Origin: JANQGH01 sp039177555 | Lineage (GTDB): Bacteria; Pseudomonadota; Alphaproteobacteria; DSM-16000; Inquilinaceae | Length of the DNA: 64,000 bases | Assembly: GCA_039177555.1 (NCBI GenBank) | Contig: JBCDFV010000023.1 | Location: forward strand, 7,711-71,710 | Direction: 5' to 3' | In this document: positions 42,778 through 51,704 of the stretch, piece by piece | Position numbering within the stretch: position 1 is the stretch's first letter | Layout: the number at the start of each line of letters is the position of its first letter | The notes under the pieces: model-generated | Told to the model about the DNA's origin: nothing | Seen by the model: only the letters and a program-made list of their open reading frames with translations | Database searches by the model: none | Position numbers and translations under genes: made by a program

Positions 42778-44433
42778 ATGAAAAACCTGTTCAAGGCGAC
42801 GACCGCGTTCGGCCTCGCCCTTTCGGTCGCCGGCCCGGTCTTCGCCGCCGGTGACGAGATCCGCGAAATTACACTTCTTTCCCAACCTCAGGCCGCCCAG
42901 CCGGCTGAGTTTCAGTTCATTCAACTGATTGCCCAGGAATGGCGCCGGCTCGGTTTGGACGTCAACGTCGAAGTCATGCCTTGGGAACAGATGGCGGAGG
43001 TTGTCTGGTACAACCGTGATGACTGGGATTCAACCGGATGGCGAATGGTCGGCCGGCCCGAGAGAAGCGACCCGGACGAGTTGATCTACAACCTTTTCCA
43101 CTCATCCACCGCGCCGACGGGATACAACTTCATCGGCTATCAAAACCCCGAGTATGATGCCATCGTCGAGGCGCAGCGCACGGAGACGGATACCGATACG
43201 CGCCGGGACCTGATCCATCAGGCCCAGGCGATCCTAGCTCAAGACCAGCCAAATCTGATGCTGGCTCATCCTCAGTCCACGTTTGCTTACGACAACACGG
43301 TTTGGAATCCGGACTCGGTGGTCGAGCAGGGTGGCATTGGTATTCGGAACACCTGGACGTTCTTGAACCTGGAACCCTTGGGCGACCAGCGAGACGTGAT
43401 CCTGAACACCACGGAAACCGTCAGAGCAATCAATCCTCTGGAAATCAGCGGCGCCACCGATAGCTGGATCACCGAACTGGTTTGGGATCGGTTGCTGCGG
43501 ATTGGCCCTGACGGCCTGCCACAGCCCTGGGCGGCGGAAAGCTATGAGTGGCTGGACGACACCACGGTTGAGGTGGTGCTGCGCGACGGCATGAACTGGC
43601 ACGATGGCGAGCCTGTCACTGTCGAGGACGTCAAATTCTCGTTCGAAGCGCCAATGGGGGATGAGGCGCCGATGTATACGCCGTTCGTCAGCAATATCGC
43701 CGACATCGAGATTGTTGACGACGCGACGCTGCGGTTTCATTTGAACAGCCCCTCGGCCGCGTTTCCAACGGCAAGCCTGGCGAAGATAAACCTCATCCCA
43801 ATGCATATCTGGGAGCCGATCCTCGCGGATCTGGCCACACGTGATGAGGAAAACGCGGAGGACTATCAGGAAGAAGTGCCCATTGGCTCGGGGCCGTTTC
43901 GCTATGCCAGCTGGCTGACGAACGAAGAGGTTGTTCTGGAAGCAAACACAGAGCATTTCGCGGCGCCGAATGTCGATCGCTGGATTCTGCGTATCGTGCC
44001 GAACACGGAGGCCTCGCTTGGCATGCTGCGCTCGGGCGAGATCAACTTCCTGGCCGACTATCCGGGGGACGCGAACATCCTGATCGAGATGGCCAACGAG
44101 GACGGCGATCTCGAGGTCGTCTCGACGGTGGATATGGGCTTCCGCTATGTCGCCTTTAACCATCGCCGGCCACCGTTCAGCGATCCGGCCTTCCGCCAAG
44201 CCTTGTCGATGGCGATCAACCGCGACCTGATCGTCGGGGCCGCTTTCCGCGGCTTTGCCGTGCCGTCCAACTCGGTGATCTCGCCGGCGCTGGACTTCTG
44301 GCACAACGACGCGGTCGACGAGTTCGAGACCGGCGTAGAGGTGGCCCAGGCGATCCTTGCCGAGGCCGGGTATGAGGTCATCGACGGTCGGTTGCACTAT
44401 CCCGACGGGGTCAGCGAAACCCTCGGCGAGTAG
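42778..44433 (+). CDS. ABC substrate-binding protein of SBP_bac_5 family with circularly permuted domain order
   Basis: This 551-residue exported protein has a signal peptide (cut after VFAA near residue 24) and an excellent ribosome site, AAGGAGGT. Residues about 27-200 (QLIAQEWRRLGLDVNVEVMP, GYNFIGYQNPEYDAIVEAQR, then ILAQDQPNLMLAHPQ) are what normally forms the C-terminal third of this family. Residues about 215-551 (INPLEISGATDSWITELVWD, LPQPWAAESYEWLDD, NWHDGEPVTVEDVKFSFE, FRQALSMAINRD) are the normal N-terminal and middle parts, ending at YEVIDGRLHYPDG, where the missing third would begin. The whole fold is therefore present in permuted order. It feeds the four transporter genes that follow. 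Confidence 0.88.
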   Translation: MKNLFKATTAFGLALSVAGPVFAAGDEIREITLLSQPQAAQPAEFQFIQLIAQEWRRLGLDVNVEVMPWEQMAEVVWYNRDDWDSTGWRMVGRPERSDPDELIYNLFHSSTAPTGYNFIGYQNPEYDAIVEAQRTETDTDTRRDLIHQAQAILAQDQPNLMLAHPQSTFAYDNTVWNPDSVVEQGGIGIRNTWTFLNLEPLGDQRDVILNTTETVRAINPLEISGATDSWITELVWDRLLRIGPDGLPQPWAAESYEWLDDTTVEVVLRDGMNWHDGEPVTVEDVKFSFEAPMGDEAPMYTPFVSNIADIEIVDDATLRFHLNSPSAAFPTASLAKINLIPMHIWEPILADLATRDEENAEDYQEEVPIGSGPFRYASWLTNEEVVLEANTEHFAAPNVDRWILRIVPNTEASLGMLRSGEINFLADYPGDANILIEMANEDGDLEVVSTVDMGFRYVAFNHRRPPFSDPAFRQALSMAINRDLIVGAAFRGFAVPSNSVISPALDFWHNDAVDEFETGVEVAQAILAEAGYEVIDGRLHYPDGVSETLGE

Positions 44434-44448
44434 TCGGTCGGCGAGTAG
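44423..44448 (+). repeat. Eleven-base direct repeat at the end of the permuted binding-protein gene
   Basis: TCGGCGAGTAG occurs at 44423-44433, where it includes the stop codon, and again at 44438-44448, with TCGG between. CTAGCTAG follows. This is probably a small tandem duplication at the gene's 3' end; it may mark past rearrangement. Confidence 0.55.
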
Positions 44449-44471
44449 CTAGCTAGAGGGCCAGCCTTCGG

Positions 44472-45449
44472 ATGTCCGGTGTCAAGCGGTTCGGGTCGCG
44501 CCTGCTTCAGCTCGTCTTCGTGCTGTGGGCGGTCGCCACCATCCTTTTCCTGATCTTCCGCTTGATGCCGGGCAGCCCGCTGGCCGCCTACATCGATCCC
44601 TCTTTTACCGAAGAGCAGCAGCGCATCCTGATGGCCCGTTTCGGGCTCGATCGCTCGTTGTTCGACCAGTACCTGTTGTACATCTGGAATCTGCTTCACG
44701 GCGATCTTGGAGAGAGCTTCTTTTACGGCCAGCCGGTGGGCGAGCGGGTTTTGATGCTGCTGCCCAACACGCTGGTTCTGTCGCTGTTCTCTATCATTCT
44801 TGCCTACATGATCGGCGTGGTCGGCGGCGCCTATCTCGCTTGGAAGCGGGGCAGCTTCCTGGAAGGCGCCACCATTCCCTTTGTGCTGACCACCCGCGCG
44901 ATGCCGGAGTTCTGGCTCGGCATGGTGCTTCTGGCCGTGTTCAGCTTCAGCCTCGGCTGGTTTCCCGCCGGCGGCATGCGCACGGCCGGGTCGGAGTATC
45001 CCAGCCTGCTGGCGCTCTACACCTCCGGCGACTTTTGGCGCCACCTTTTCCTGCCGGCCCTGACGCTGGCGATCTATTTCCACGGCCTGCCGCTGTTGCT
45101 CATGCGTTCCAACATGCTCGACGTGATGAGCGAGGATTTCGTCACCATGGCGAAGATCAAGGGCCTGTCGAACTGGACCATCGTGGTCCGGCACGCGGCC
45201 CGCAATGCACTGTTGCCTGTCGCCACGTCGCTGGCCATCGCCATCGGCTATCAGATGCAGGGCAGTGTCGTGGTCGAAACGGTGTTCAGCTGGCCCGGGC
45301 TCGGCCGCGAACTGGTGCGCGCGGTGTCGGCCAGCGACTATCCGTTAGCCCAGGGCGCCTTCTTGCTCATCGCCGTCGTGGTCATCCTGATGAACCTGCT
45401 GGCCGATTTGCTGTACGGCCTGCTCGACCCGCGGATCTCCCATGCCTAG
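44472..45449 (+). CDS. Peptide-type ABC transporter permease (DppB family)
   Basis: This 325-residue membrane protein has the DppB start (RLLQLVFVLWAVATILFLIF), MARFGLDRSLFDQYLLYIWN, LGWFPAGGMRTAG and the EAA loop DFVTMAKIKGLSNWTIVVRH, ending in LLYGLLDPRISHA. It is the first permease of the IclR-controlled transporter and overlaps the next permease gene by eight bases. Its sequence differs clearly from the DppB copy at 28567, so the two systems are separate acquisitions rather than a recent duplication. Confidence 0.92.
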   Translation: MSGVKRFGSRLLQLVFVLWAVATILFLIFRLMPGSPLAAYIDPSFTEEQQRILMARFGLDRSLFDQYLLYIWNLLHGDLGESFFYGQPVGERVLMLLPNTLVLSLFSIILAYMIGVVGGAYLAWKRGSFLEGATIPFVLTTRAMPEFWLGMVLLAVFSFSLGWFPAGGMRTAGSEYPSLLALYTSGDFWRHLFLPALTLAIYFHGLPLLLMRSNMLDVMSEDFVTMAKIKGLSNWTIVVRHAARNALLPVATSLAIAIGYQMQGSVVVETVFSWPGLGRELVRAVSASDYPLAQGAFLLIAVVVILMNLLADLLYGLLDPRISHA

Positions 45450-46374
45450 CGAGACCGCGACGACCGTCCAGGCAACCTATCCCAGCCGGTTCAACGCGTT
45501 TGTCGGCGGCCTGTGGCGGATCATCCGGTCGATCCATCTGCCCTTGAACGATCCGTTCGCGATGATCGGTATCGTTATCTACCTTGTGTTCTTCCTGGTC
45601 GCGGTCTTCGCCAATCAGATCGCGCCCTATGACCCGACCGAGATCCTGTTCACCGAAGCCTACGACCTGGCCGCCGACCGGCTGCCCGGCGAGGACGGCT
45701 TCGTCTTGGGCACGACCAGCCTGGGCCGCGACATCTTCTCCCAGCTCGTCTATGGCTCGCAAAGCGCCCTATTGATCGGCCTCACGGCCGCCGCCGTGGT
45801 GGCGGTGATCGGCACGATCGTCGGGCTGATCTCCGGCTATTTCGGCGGCGTGGTCGACATGATGCTGATGCGCCTGGCGGACATCGCCTTTGGCATCCCG
45901 TTCCTGCCCTTCGTCATCGTGCTGGCCGCGTTCATGGAGCCGAGCATCTGGAACGTGGTCTTCGCCATGGCCTTGATCCTGTGGCGGGATACCGGGCGGG
46001 TGGTGCGCAGCCAGGTGCTGTCCCTGCGCACCCGGGCCTATGTCGAGGCCGCGCGGGTGTCCGGGTCCAGCAACCTGAAGATCGTCTTCCGGCACATCGC
46101 GCCCAACATCCTGCCCCTGTCGTTCCTCTACGGCTCGATCGCCATCGGCTGGGCGATCCTGACCGAGGCATCGATCAGCTTCCTCGGCTTCGGCGATCCG
46201 GAGACCATCTCCTGGGGCTACATGCTGCAGGACGCCTACGCCAGCCAGGCGCTGTCCACCGGCGCCTATTATTGGTTCATACCGCCTGGCGTGTGCATCG
46301 TGCTGGTCGTCGTCGCCGGCTTCTTCATCAGCCGGGGGTATGAAGAAATCCTGTTCCCGAAGCTGAAAGAATGA
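45442..46374 (+). CDS. Peptide-type ABC transporter permease (DppC family)
   Basis: This 310-residue membrane protein has PLNDPFAMIGIVIYLVFFLV as first helix, the periplasmic GEDGFVLGTTSLGRDIFSQL, the EAA loop YVEAARVSGSSNLKIVFRHI and a C-terminal helix ending in a short charged tail. It has a longer periplasmic loop than the copy at 29531. It overlaps the flanking permease and ATPase genes by 8 and 4 bases. Confidence 0.92.
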   Translation: MPSETATTVQATYPSRFNAFVGGLWRIIRSIHLPLNDPFAMIGIVIYLVFFLVAVFANQIAPYDPTEILFTEAYDLAADRLPGEDGFVLGTTSLGRDIFSQLVYGSQSALLIGLTAAAVVAVIGTIVGLISGYFGGVVDMMLMRLADIAFGIPFLPFVIVLAAFMEPSIWNVVFAMALILWRDTGRVVRSQVLSLRTRAYVEAARVSGSSNLKIVFRHIAPNILPLSFLYGSIAIGWAILTEASISFLGFGDPETISWGYMLQDAYASQALSTGAYYWFIPPGVCIVLVVVAGFFISRGYEEILFPKLKE

Positions 46375-47396
46375 CCGCACCGCTGCTGTCCATACGGGAT
46401 CTCAGCGTGTCCTACGTTGTCGGTAATGGCATGATCCACGCCGTCGACGGGGCCACGTTCGACGTGCCGGCGGCGGGCATTGTCGGCCTCGTGGGCGAGT
46501 CCGGCTGCGGCAAGTCCACGGTCGCCCGGGCGCTGACCCGCGTCGTGCCGAAGAACGCGCGCTTTACCGGCGGCGAGGTCTTCTTCGACGGCACGGACCT
46601 GCTGAAACTGTCCGAAGGCGACATGAACCGCCTGCGCTGGCGCGACATCGCCTTCATTCCGCAAAGCGCCATGAACTCGCTGGACCCGGTCTACCGGATC
46701 GAAACCCAGCTCGGCGAGGTGCTGCGCCAGCGCGGCGGTCTGTCGAAGGCCGAGGCGCGGGAGAAATCCGAGGCCCTATTCGAGCTGGTCGGCATCGAGC
46801 CGCGGCGCCTGCGGGACTTTCCGCACCAGTTTTCCGGCGGCATGCGCCAGCGGGTAGCCATCGCGTTGGCGCTCGCGCTCGACCCCAAGCTGATCATCGC
46901 CGACGAGCCGGTGACGGCGCTGGACGTGATCGTGCAACGCCAGATCCTGGACCAGCTTCAAGCTCTGCAACAGCGCCTCGGCATCTCGGTCATTCTGGTC
47001 ACCCACGACATCAGCGTCGTCGCTTACGTCTGCGACCGCATCGTGGTCATGTATGCTGGTCAGGTGGTCGAGTCCGGCGATACCAGAACGGTGCTCACCG
47101 CGCCCTATCACCCCTACACGATGGGCCTTTACAACGCCTTTCCCGACCTGCAGTCGAGCCAGGGCGTTCTGACCCCGATCGAGGGCAGCCCGCCGGATTT
47201 GAGCGCGCCGCCCAGCGGCTGCCGGTTCGCGCCGCGCTGCCCCTTTGTCGAGCCGGAATGCCGGGCGACCGAAATGGTCCTGCACGAGGTTGAAATCGTC
47301 GACGGGCCGGCGGGCCATGTCTCGGCCTGCCGCCGCAATCAGGATGCCCAGATGCTGCGCGCCAAGGCGTCTGAGGTCGCGACATGGTCAGCGTAA
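46371..47396 (+). CDS. Peptide-type ABC transporter ATP-binding protein (DppD family)
   Basis: This 341-residue ATPase has Walker A GESGCGKSTVARAL, signature FSGGMRQRVAIALAL, Walker B LIIADEPVTALDVIVQ and the oligopeptide C-terminal cysteine region CRFAPRCPFVEPEC. It overlaps the next ATPase gene by 13 bases. It supplies one of the two nucleotide-binding domains of the IclR-controlled importer. Confidence 0.93.
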   Translation: MTAPLLSIRDLSVSYVVGNGMIHAVDGATFDVPAAGIVGLVGESGCGKSTVARALTRVVPKNARFTGGEVFFDGTDLLKLSEGDMNRLRWRDIAFIPQSAMNSLDPVYRIETQLGEVLRQRGGLSKAEAREKSEALFELVGIEPRRLRDFPHQFSGGMRQRVAIALALALDPKLIIADEPVTALDVIVQRQILDQLQALQQRLGISVILVTHDISVVAYVCDRIVVMYAGQVVESGDTRTVLTAPYHPYTMGLYNAFPDLQSSQGVLTPIEGSPPDLSAPPSGCRFAPRCPFVEPECRATEMVLHEVEIVDGPAGHVSACRRNQDAQMLRAKASEVATWSA

Positions 47397-48403
47397 CCGC
47401 GCCCGCGATCGACGGTCAGGACGACCGCGACGAGGTCGTCCGCGCCGAGGGTGTTGCCAAGCACTACCAGGTCGGCAGCAACCTGATCGCCACCCTGCGT
47501 GGCCGATCGGCATTGGTGAAGGCCGTCGACGGCGTCAACTTTACCCTCAAGCGCGGCGAGAGCGTCGGCCTGTTGGGTGAGTCCGGTTGCGGCAAGACGA
47601 CCATGGGCCGGCTGCTGCTGAAGCTGGTGCCGCCGACCTCGGGCACCATCCTGTTCGAGGGCCGTGACACCGCGACCATCGACGGCCCCGATCTTCGGGC
47701 CTTCCGGCGGCGGGCGCAGTTGATCTTCCAAAACCCGTTCGAGGCCTTGAACCCGCGCCTGACCATCCGCCAGTCCCTGGCCGAGCCGTTGGAGAACGCC
47801 GGCGTGCCCAGGGCCGAACGGCTGGGCCTGATCGAGGAAGCATTGGAGTTGGTGCGCTCGCCCAGCGCGTCGGAGATCTTGGAGCGCTATCCGCACCAGA
47901 TGTCCGGCGGCCAGCTTCAGCGCATCGTCATGGCCCGCGCCCTGATCCTGCAGCCGACCTTCGTCGTCGCCGACGAGCCGGTCTCGATGCTGGATGTCAG
48001 CGTGCGCGCCGGCATCCTGAACGTGTTTCGCGACGTGCGCGAACGGCTGGGCCTGACCGCGATCTACATCTCGCACGATCTCGCCCTGGTCCGCTATGTC
48101 TGCGAACGCACGATCGTCATGTATCTAGGCCGCGTGGTCGAGGACGGGCCGACGGAAGAGGTGGTGCACGAGCCGCTGCATCCCTACAGCAAGGCGCTGG
48201 TCACGGCCGTGCCCGTGCCGCACCCGGATCAGTCGCACGAGGCTCTGCCGATCCATGGCGGCGCCCCGGACGCCCGCAACCCTCCGTCAGGCTGCCGGTT
48301 TCGCGATCGTTGCCCGCATGCGTTCGAGCGCTGCGCGGTGGAGGAGCCGAAGCCGATCCAACAGGGCAACCGAACGGTCTATTGCCACCTGTTCGACAGT
48401 TGA
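47384..48403 (+). CDS. Peptide-type ABC transporter ATP-binding protein (DppF family)
   Basis: This 339-residue ATPase has Walker A GESGCGKTTMGRLL, NPFEALNPRLTI after the Q-loop, signature MSGGQLQRIVMARAL, Walker B FVVADEPVSMLDVS and C-terminal cysteines in CRFRDRCPHAFERC. It ends the racemase-transporter operon and converges on the amidohydrolase gene with seven bases between stops. Confidence 0.93.
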   Translation: MVSVTAPAIDGQDDRDEVVRAEGVAKHYQVGSNLIATLRGRSALVKAVDGVNFTLKRGESVGLLGESGCGKTTMGRLLLKLVPPTSGTILFEGRDTATIDGPDLRAFRRRAQLIFQNPFEALNPRLTIRQSLAEPLENAGVPRAERLGLIEEALELVRSPSASEILERYPHQMSGGQLQRIVMARALILQPTFVVADEPVSMLDVSVRAGILNVFRDVRERLGLTAIYISHDLALVRYVCERTIVMYLGRVVEDGPTEEVVHEPLHPYSKALVTAVPVPHPDQSHEALPIHGGAPDARNPPSGCRFRDRCPHAFERCAVEEPKPIQQGNRTVYCHLFDS

Positions 48404-48410
48404 GGGCCGG

Positions 48411-49634
48411 CTAAAGCGTATTGCGGATCACCCGGCCGCCCTTCATGACCAGCGGCATGTTCTGTTGCGGTTCCAGCAGCATCGACAGGTCGGCCAGCGG
48501 GTCGCCATCGACAAGGATCAGGTCGGCATAGGCTTCCTCCGCCACAACGCCGAGTTCGCCCTTCATCTGCACCAGTTCCGCGTTGATCGAGGTCGCGGAC
48601 CGCAGCACGTCGATGGGCGGTTGCACCTCGGCGCGCAGCACCAGCTCCATGGCTTGGCGCTCGTGGAAACGATGTCCGTGCAGGTCGGCGCCCAGGCCCA
48701 GCTTCACGCCCGCGCGCACATTGGTCTCCACCGACTTCAGCGCGCTTTCCTGGACTTCTTTGACCTTCTCCAGCGCGCTTGCCGGCAAGCCCAGTTCAGA
48801 CCCGTAGGTCGCGATGTTATGGCCGGCCGATAGGGTCGGCACGACGAACACGCCCGCCTCGGCGATCATCTGCGCGGTGTGTTCATGTACCTCGCTGCCA
48901 TGCTCGATCGAGCGGATGCCGACCTCCAGGCACTGCTTGGCGCCGTGATCGGTGTGGCAATGGGCCATGACGTAGCTGCGGCGCTTTTCCGCCTCTTCCA
49001 CCGCGCAGCGGAGTTCTTCCGACGAGAAATGCGGCATCCACAAGGGCGCGTTGGCGGTCGACACGCCGCCACTGATGAAGACCTTGATCTGATGGGCGCC
49101 CTTGCGGAACTCCTCGCGCACGGCCCGCCGCATTTCATCGACCCCGTCGACGGTCTGGGTCAGCGCGCCGGAATAGGCACAGCCGCAGGGCTCGACATAG
49201 TCGCGCCGGCGCATGTCGCCATGGCCGCCGGTCTGGGTGATCGCCTTGCCCGAATAGAACAGGCGCGGCCCCTCGATCAGCCCTTCTTCCAACGACAGCC
49301 ACAGCCCGATATCCGCGCCCGCCGCATCGCGCACGGTGGTGAACCCGCGCTGCAAGGCGCCGGTCAGCAACTTGGCCGCGTGGCTGGTCAGCAACGGCAT
49401 CGGCATGCGGTCGATGCCGTAGAAATCGTAGCTGGGGGTGTAGGCGTGATAATGCGCATCGATCAGGCCGGGCATCAGCATACGCCCATTGCCCTCGATC
49501 ACCCGGTCCGCCGTCACCGTGGCACTATTGTCCGGCAGATCGACGATCCGCTCGCCCTCGACCACGACCGCCCTTCCGTCGACGACGTCGTGTCCGTCGA
49601 AGATCGTGCAATCGCGGATAATGGTGACAGTCAT
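48411..49634 (-). CDS. Metal-dependent amidohydrolase (imidazolonepropionase-like)
   Basis: This 407-residue protein has the amidohydrolase HxH metal motif in GLIDAHYHAYTPS, further metal histidines in VMAHCHTDHGAKQC and SIEHGSEVHEHT, and a C-terminal composite-sandwich segment EEAYADLILVDGDPLADLS. The frame is open to 49811, but ATG 49634 with GGGGGGAA before it gives the normal N-terminus. It hydrolyses an amide, a peptide-like bond or a cyclic imide. Facing the racemase-transporter operon, it may act on the same substrates. It lies 122 bases after the methyltransferase gene. Confidence 0.88.
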   Translation of the reverse strand: MTVTIIRDCTIFDGHDVVDGRAVVVEGERIVDLPDNSATVTADRVIEGNGRMLMPGLIDAHYHAYTPSYDFYGIDRMPMPLLTSHAAKLLTGALQRGFTTVRDAAGADIGLWLSLEEGLIEGPRLFYSGKAITQTGGHGDMRRRDYVEPCGCAYSGALTQTVDGVDEMRRAVREEFRKGAHQIKVFISGGVSTANAPLWMPHFSSEELRCAVEEAEKRRSYVMAHCHTDHGAKQCLEVGIRSIEHGSEVHEHTAQMIAEAGVFVVPTLSAGHNIATYGSELGLPASALEKVKEVQESALKSVETNVRAGVKLGLGADLHGHRFHERQAMELVLRAEVQPPIDVLRSATSINAELVQMKGELGVVAEEAYADLILVDGDPLADLSMLLEPQQNMPLVMKGGRVIRNTL

Positions 49635-49756
49635 GCTTCCCCCCATGCAGCCGGCCGATGAATGCCGTCGACCCGACCGGCCATCAGCCCTTGGGGCACG
49701 TCGCCCCGAACCATGCCTCCAGCATAGGGACCGGCGGGACGAAAGGTAATAGACGA

Positions 49757-50452
49757 TCAGGCGTGGCTGGCTTGCGTTAGATGGTACATGACGCAAGGCT
49801 GGGACAGCCAATAGCGGCCGTCGCGCTGCTCCGCCCGATCGGCAAACAGCCCGGCCAGCAGGTCGCGGGTTTCCGGCAGCCGCTCGCCCCGGCCCGGGTC
49901 GACCAAGATGACGCTTTGCAGGTATTCGTCGAGGTCGGCGTAGGGCCGATGGATCGTGTAGGTCGACTTCTCGACCAGTGTCCAGCCGTGGCCGTCAAGC
50001 CGGTCCATCCGCGCATGGGTTGCGCGCCGAACCGCGCCCTCATCCTCGATCGGCCGCATCACCTCGGTCGCCGGCCCTTCCGGCAGCGGATCGACCACAT
50101 GCAGCCGACCGCCGGGGCGCAGGACGCGCTGCGCCTCGGCGAGCGCCGCCGCCTGCAGATCGACCGGCACGTGGTGCAGGCTGAAGACGTAGGTGATGAG
50201 ATCGGCCGACCCGTCTTCGGCCGGCAATTGCTCACCGGTGCCGAGCACATAGCGCTCGTTACCCACTTTTGGCTGCGCGTCCGCATCGGCCACCTTCTCC
50301 GCGCTGATCTCGACGCCAATTGCCGTTGCGCCCTGGGCAGCCAGCGCGCGCACCAGCCCGCCCAGCCCGCAGCCGACATCGATCACGGTGCGATCGGCGA
50401 TTGGCGTCAGGCGCAGCAGACGCGCGACATGCGTGTCGATGGCCGTGGTCAT
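49757..50452 (-). CDS. Class I SAM-dependent methyltransferase
   Basis: This 231-residue protein has motif I VIDVGCGLGGLVRALAAQG, an acidic end of strand 2 (GVEIS), VFSLHHVPVD and LRPGGRLHVVDPLPEG, the standard Methyltransf_11/25 pattern. The substrate is unknown. It follows the Gfo/Idh/MocA gene by 33 bases and is probably transcribed with it. It could modify a sugar-derived intermediate or a small acid. Confidence 0.9.
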   Translation of the reverse strand: MTTAIDTHVARLLRLTPIADRTVIDVGCGLGGLVRALAAQGATAIGVEISAEKVADADAQPKVGNERYVLGTGEQLPAEDGSADLITYVFSLHHVPVDLQAAALAEAQRVLRPGGRLHVVDPLPEGPATEVMRPIEDEGAVRRATHARMDRLDGHGWTLVEKSTYTIHRPYADLDEYLQSVILVDPGRGERLPETRDLLAGLFADRAEQRDGRYWLSQPCVMYHLTQASHA

Positions 50453-50485
50453 CGGCTCCCCATCACTTGGCTTGCCAGCGAGACG

Positions 50486-51676
50486 TTAGGTCGTAGGCAA
50501 CTCCAGCGAGGTCCAGACGCCTCCGGCGGCGCTGGATGCAACACTGGCTTCGATGAACTTCACGCCAACCGCGCCGTCGCGCACCGTGGGCACCAGCAGG
50601 CTGGCCGGGTCCGGGTCGCGGCGCTCCAGCTTGGCGCTGATCTGCTCGGCAAGGTCGGTGTAAAGCTGGGTGAAGCCCTCCAGATACCCTTCTGGATGGC
50701 CGGGCGGGATGCGGGTCGCGTGGGCGGCGGCCGCGCCCGAGCCGGCACCGCCCCGCGTGATCAGGCGCGGTGGCTCGCCATAGGGTGTGAAAGTCAGATG
50801 ATTGGGATGTTCCTGCGCCCAACTCAGCCCGGCCTTTTCACCATAGACCCGCAGCCGCAGCCCGTTCTCGTTGCCGGGCGCCACCTGGCTGGCCCACAGC
50901 ATGCCGCGCGCCCCGTTGGCGTAGCGCAGCAGCATGCCGGCATTGTCGTCAAGCCGCCGGCCCTCGCCGAAGATCGACAGCTCTGCCAAGACCTCGGTCG
51001 CCGGCACACCGGTCACGAAATCAGCCAGATTGTAAGCGTGCGTACCAATATCGCCGACACAGCCGGCGACGCCGGAACGGGCGGGGTCGGTGCGCCACTC
51101 CGCCTGTTTGGAGCCACTGTCCTCCATCTTGGTGGTCAGCCAGTCCTGGGCGTATTCGGCCTGGACCAGACGGATCTTGCCCAACTCGCCGCCCGCGATC
51201 ATCTCGCGCATTTGGCGGACCATGGGATACCCGGTGTAGTTGTGGGTCAGCCCGAAGACCAGGCCCGTCCGCTCAACCGTCGCGACCAGATCCATCGCGT
51301 CATCTAGGCCGGTGGTCATCGGCTTGTCGCAGATGACGTTGATGCCGGCGTCCAGAAACGCCTTGGCGACCGGATAATGGACATGGTTGGGGGTGACGAT
51401 GGCCACCGCGTCGATGCCGTCGTCACGTGCCGCTTCGGCCGCCGCCATGGCTTCATAGCTGTCATAGGCGCGATCGGCCGGCACCCGCAAATCGGCCGCC
51501 GAGGCCCGGGCGCGCTCGGGATCTGACGAGAAGGCGCCTGCCACCAGCTCATAACAATCGTCCAGCCGCGCGGCGATCCGATGCACCGCACCGATAAACG
51601 CACCCTGTCCGCCGCCGACCATGCCCAGCCGCAGGCGCCGTGAAACCCCGGATTGATCCTTGCCCTCGATGGCCAT
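50486..51676 (-). CDS. Gfo/Idh/MocA-family oxidoreductase
   Basis: This 396-residue NAD(P)-dependent dehydrogenase has a Rossmann start (LGMVGGGQGAFIGAVHRIA), the family motif in VICDKPMTTGLDDA with the catalytic lysine, and GDIGTHAYNLADFVTG with the catalytic Asp and His. The length fits the larger glucoside/inositol-type members, and CDKP replaces the commoner CEKP. It is 28 bases downstream of a TIM-barrel isomerase gene, a pairing typical of cyclitol or 3-keto-sugar catabolism. Confidence 0.9.
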   Translation of the reverse strand: MAIEGKDQSGVSRRLRLGMVGGGQGAFIGAVHRIAARLDDCYELVAGAFSSDPERARASAADLRVPADRAYDSYEAMAAAEAARDDGIDAVAIVTPNHVHYPVAKAFLDAGINVICDKPMTTGLDDAMDLVATVERTGLVFGLTHNYTGYPMVRQMREMIAGGELGKIRLVQAEYAQDWLTTKMEDSGSKQAEWRTDPARSGVAGCVGDIGTHAYNLADFVTGVPATEVLAELSIFGEGRRLDDNAGMLLRYANGARGMLWASQVAPGNENGLRLRVYGEKAGLSWAQEHPNHLTFTPYGEPPRLITRGGAGSGAAAAHATRIPPGHPEGYLEGFTQLYTDLAEQISAKLERRDPDPASLLVPTVRDGAVGVKFIEASVASSAAGGVWTSLELPTT

Positions 51677-51704
51677 CGGCCCTGTCCTCCGTCTTATCCT
51701 GCCC

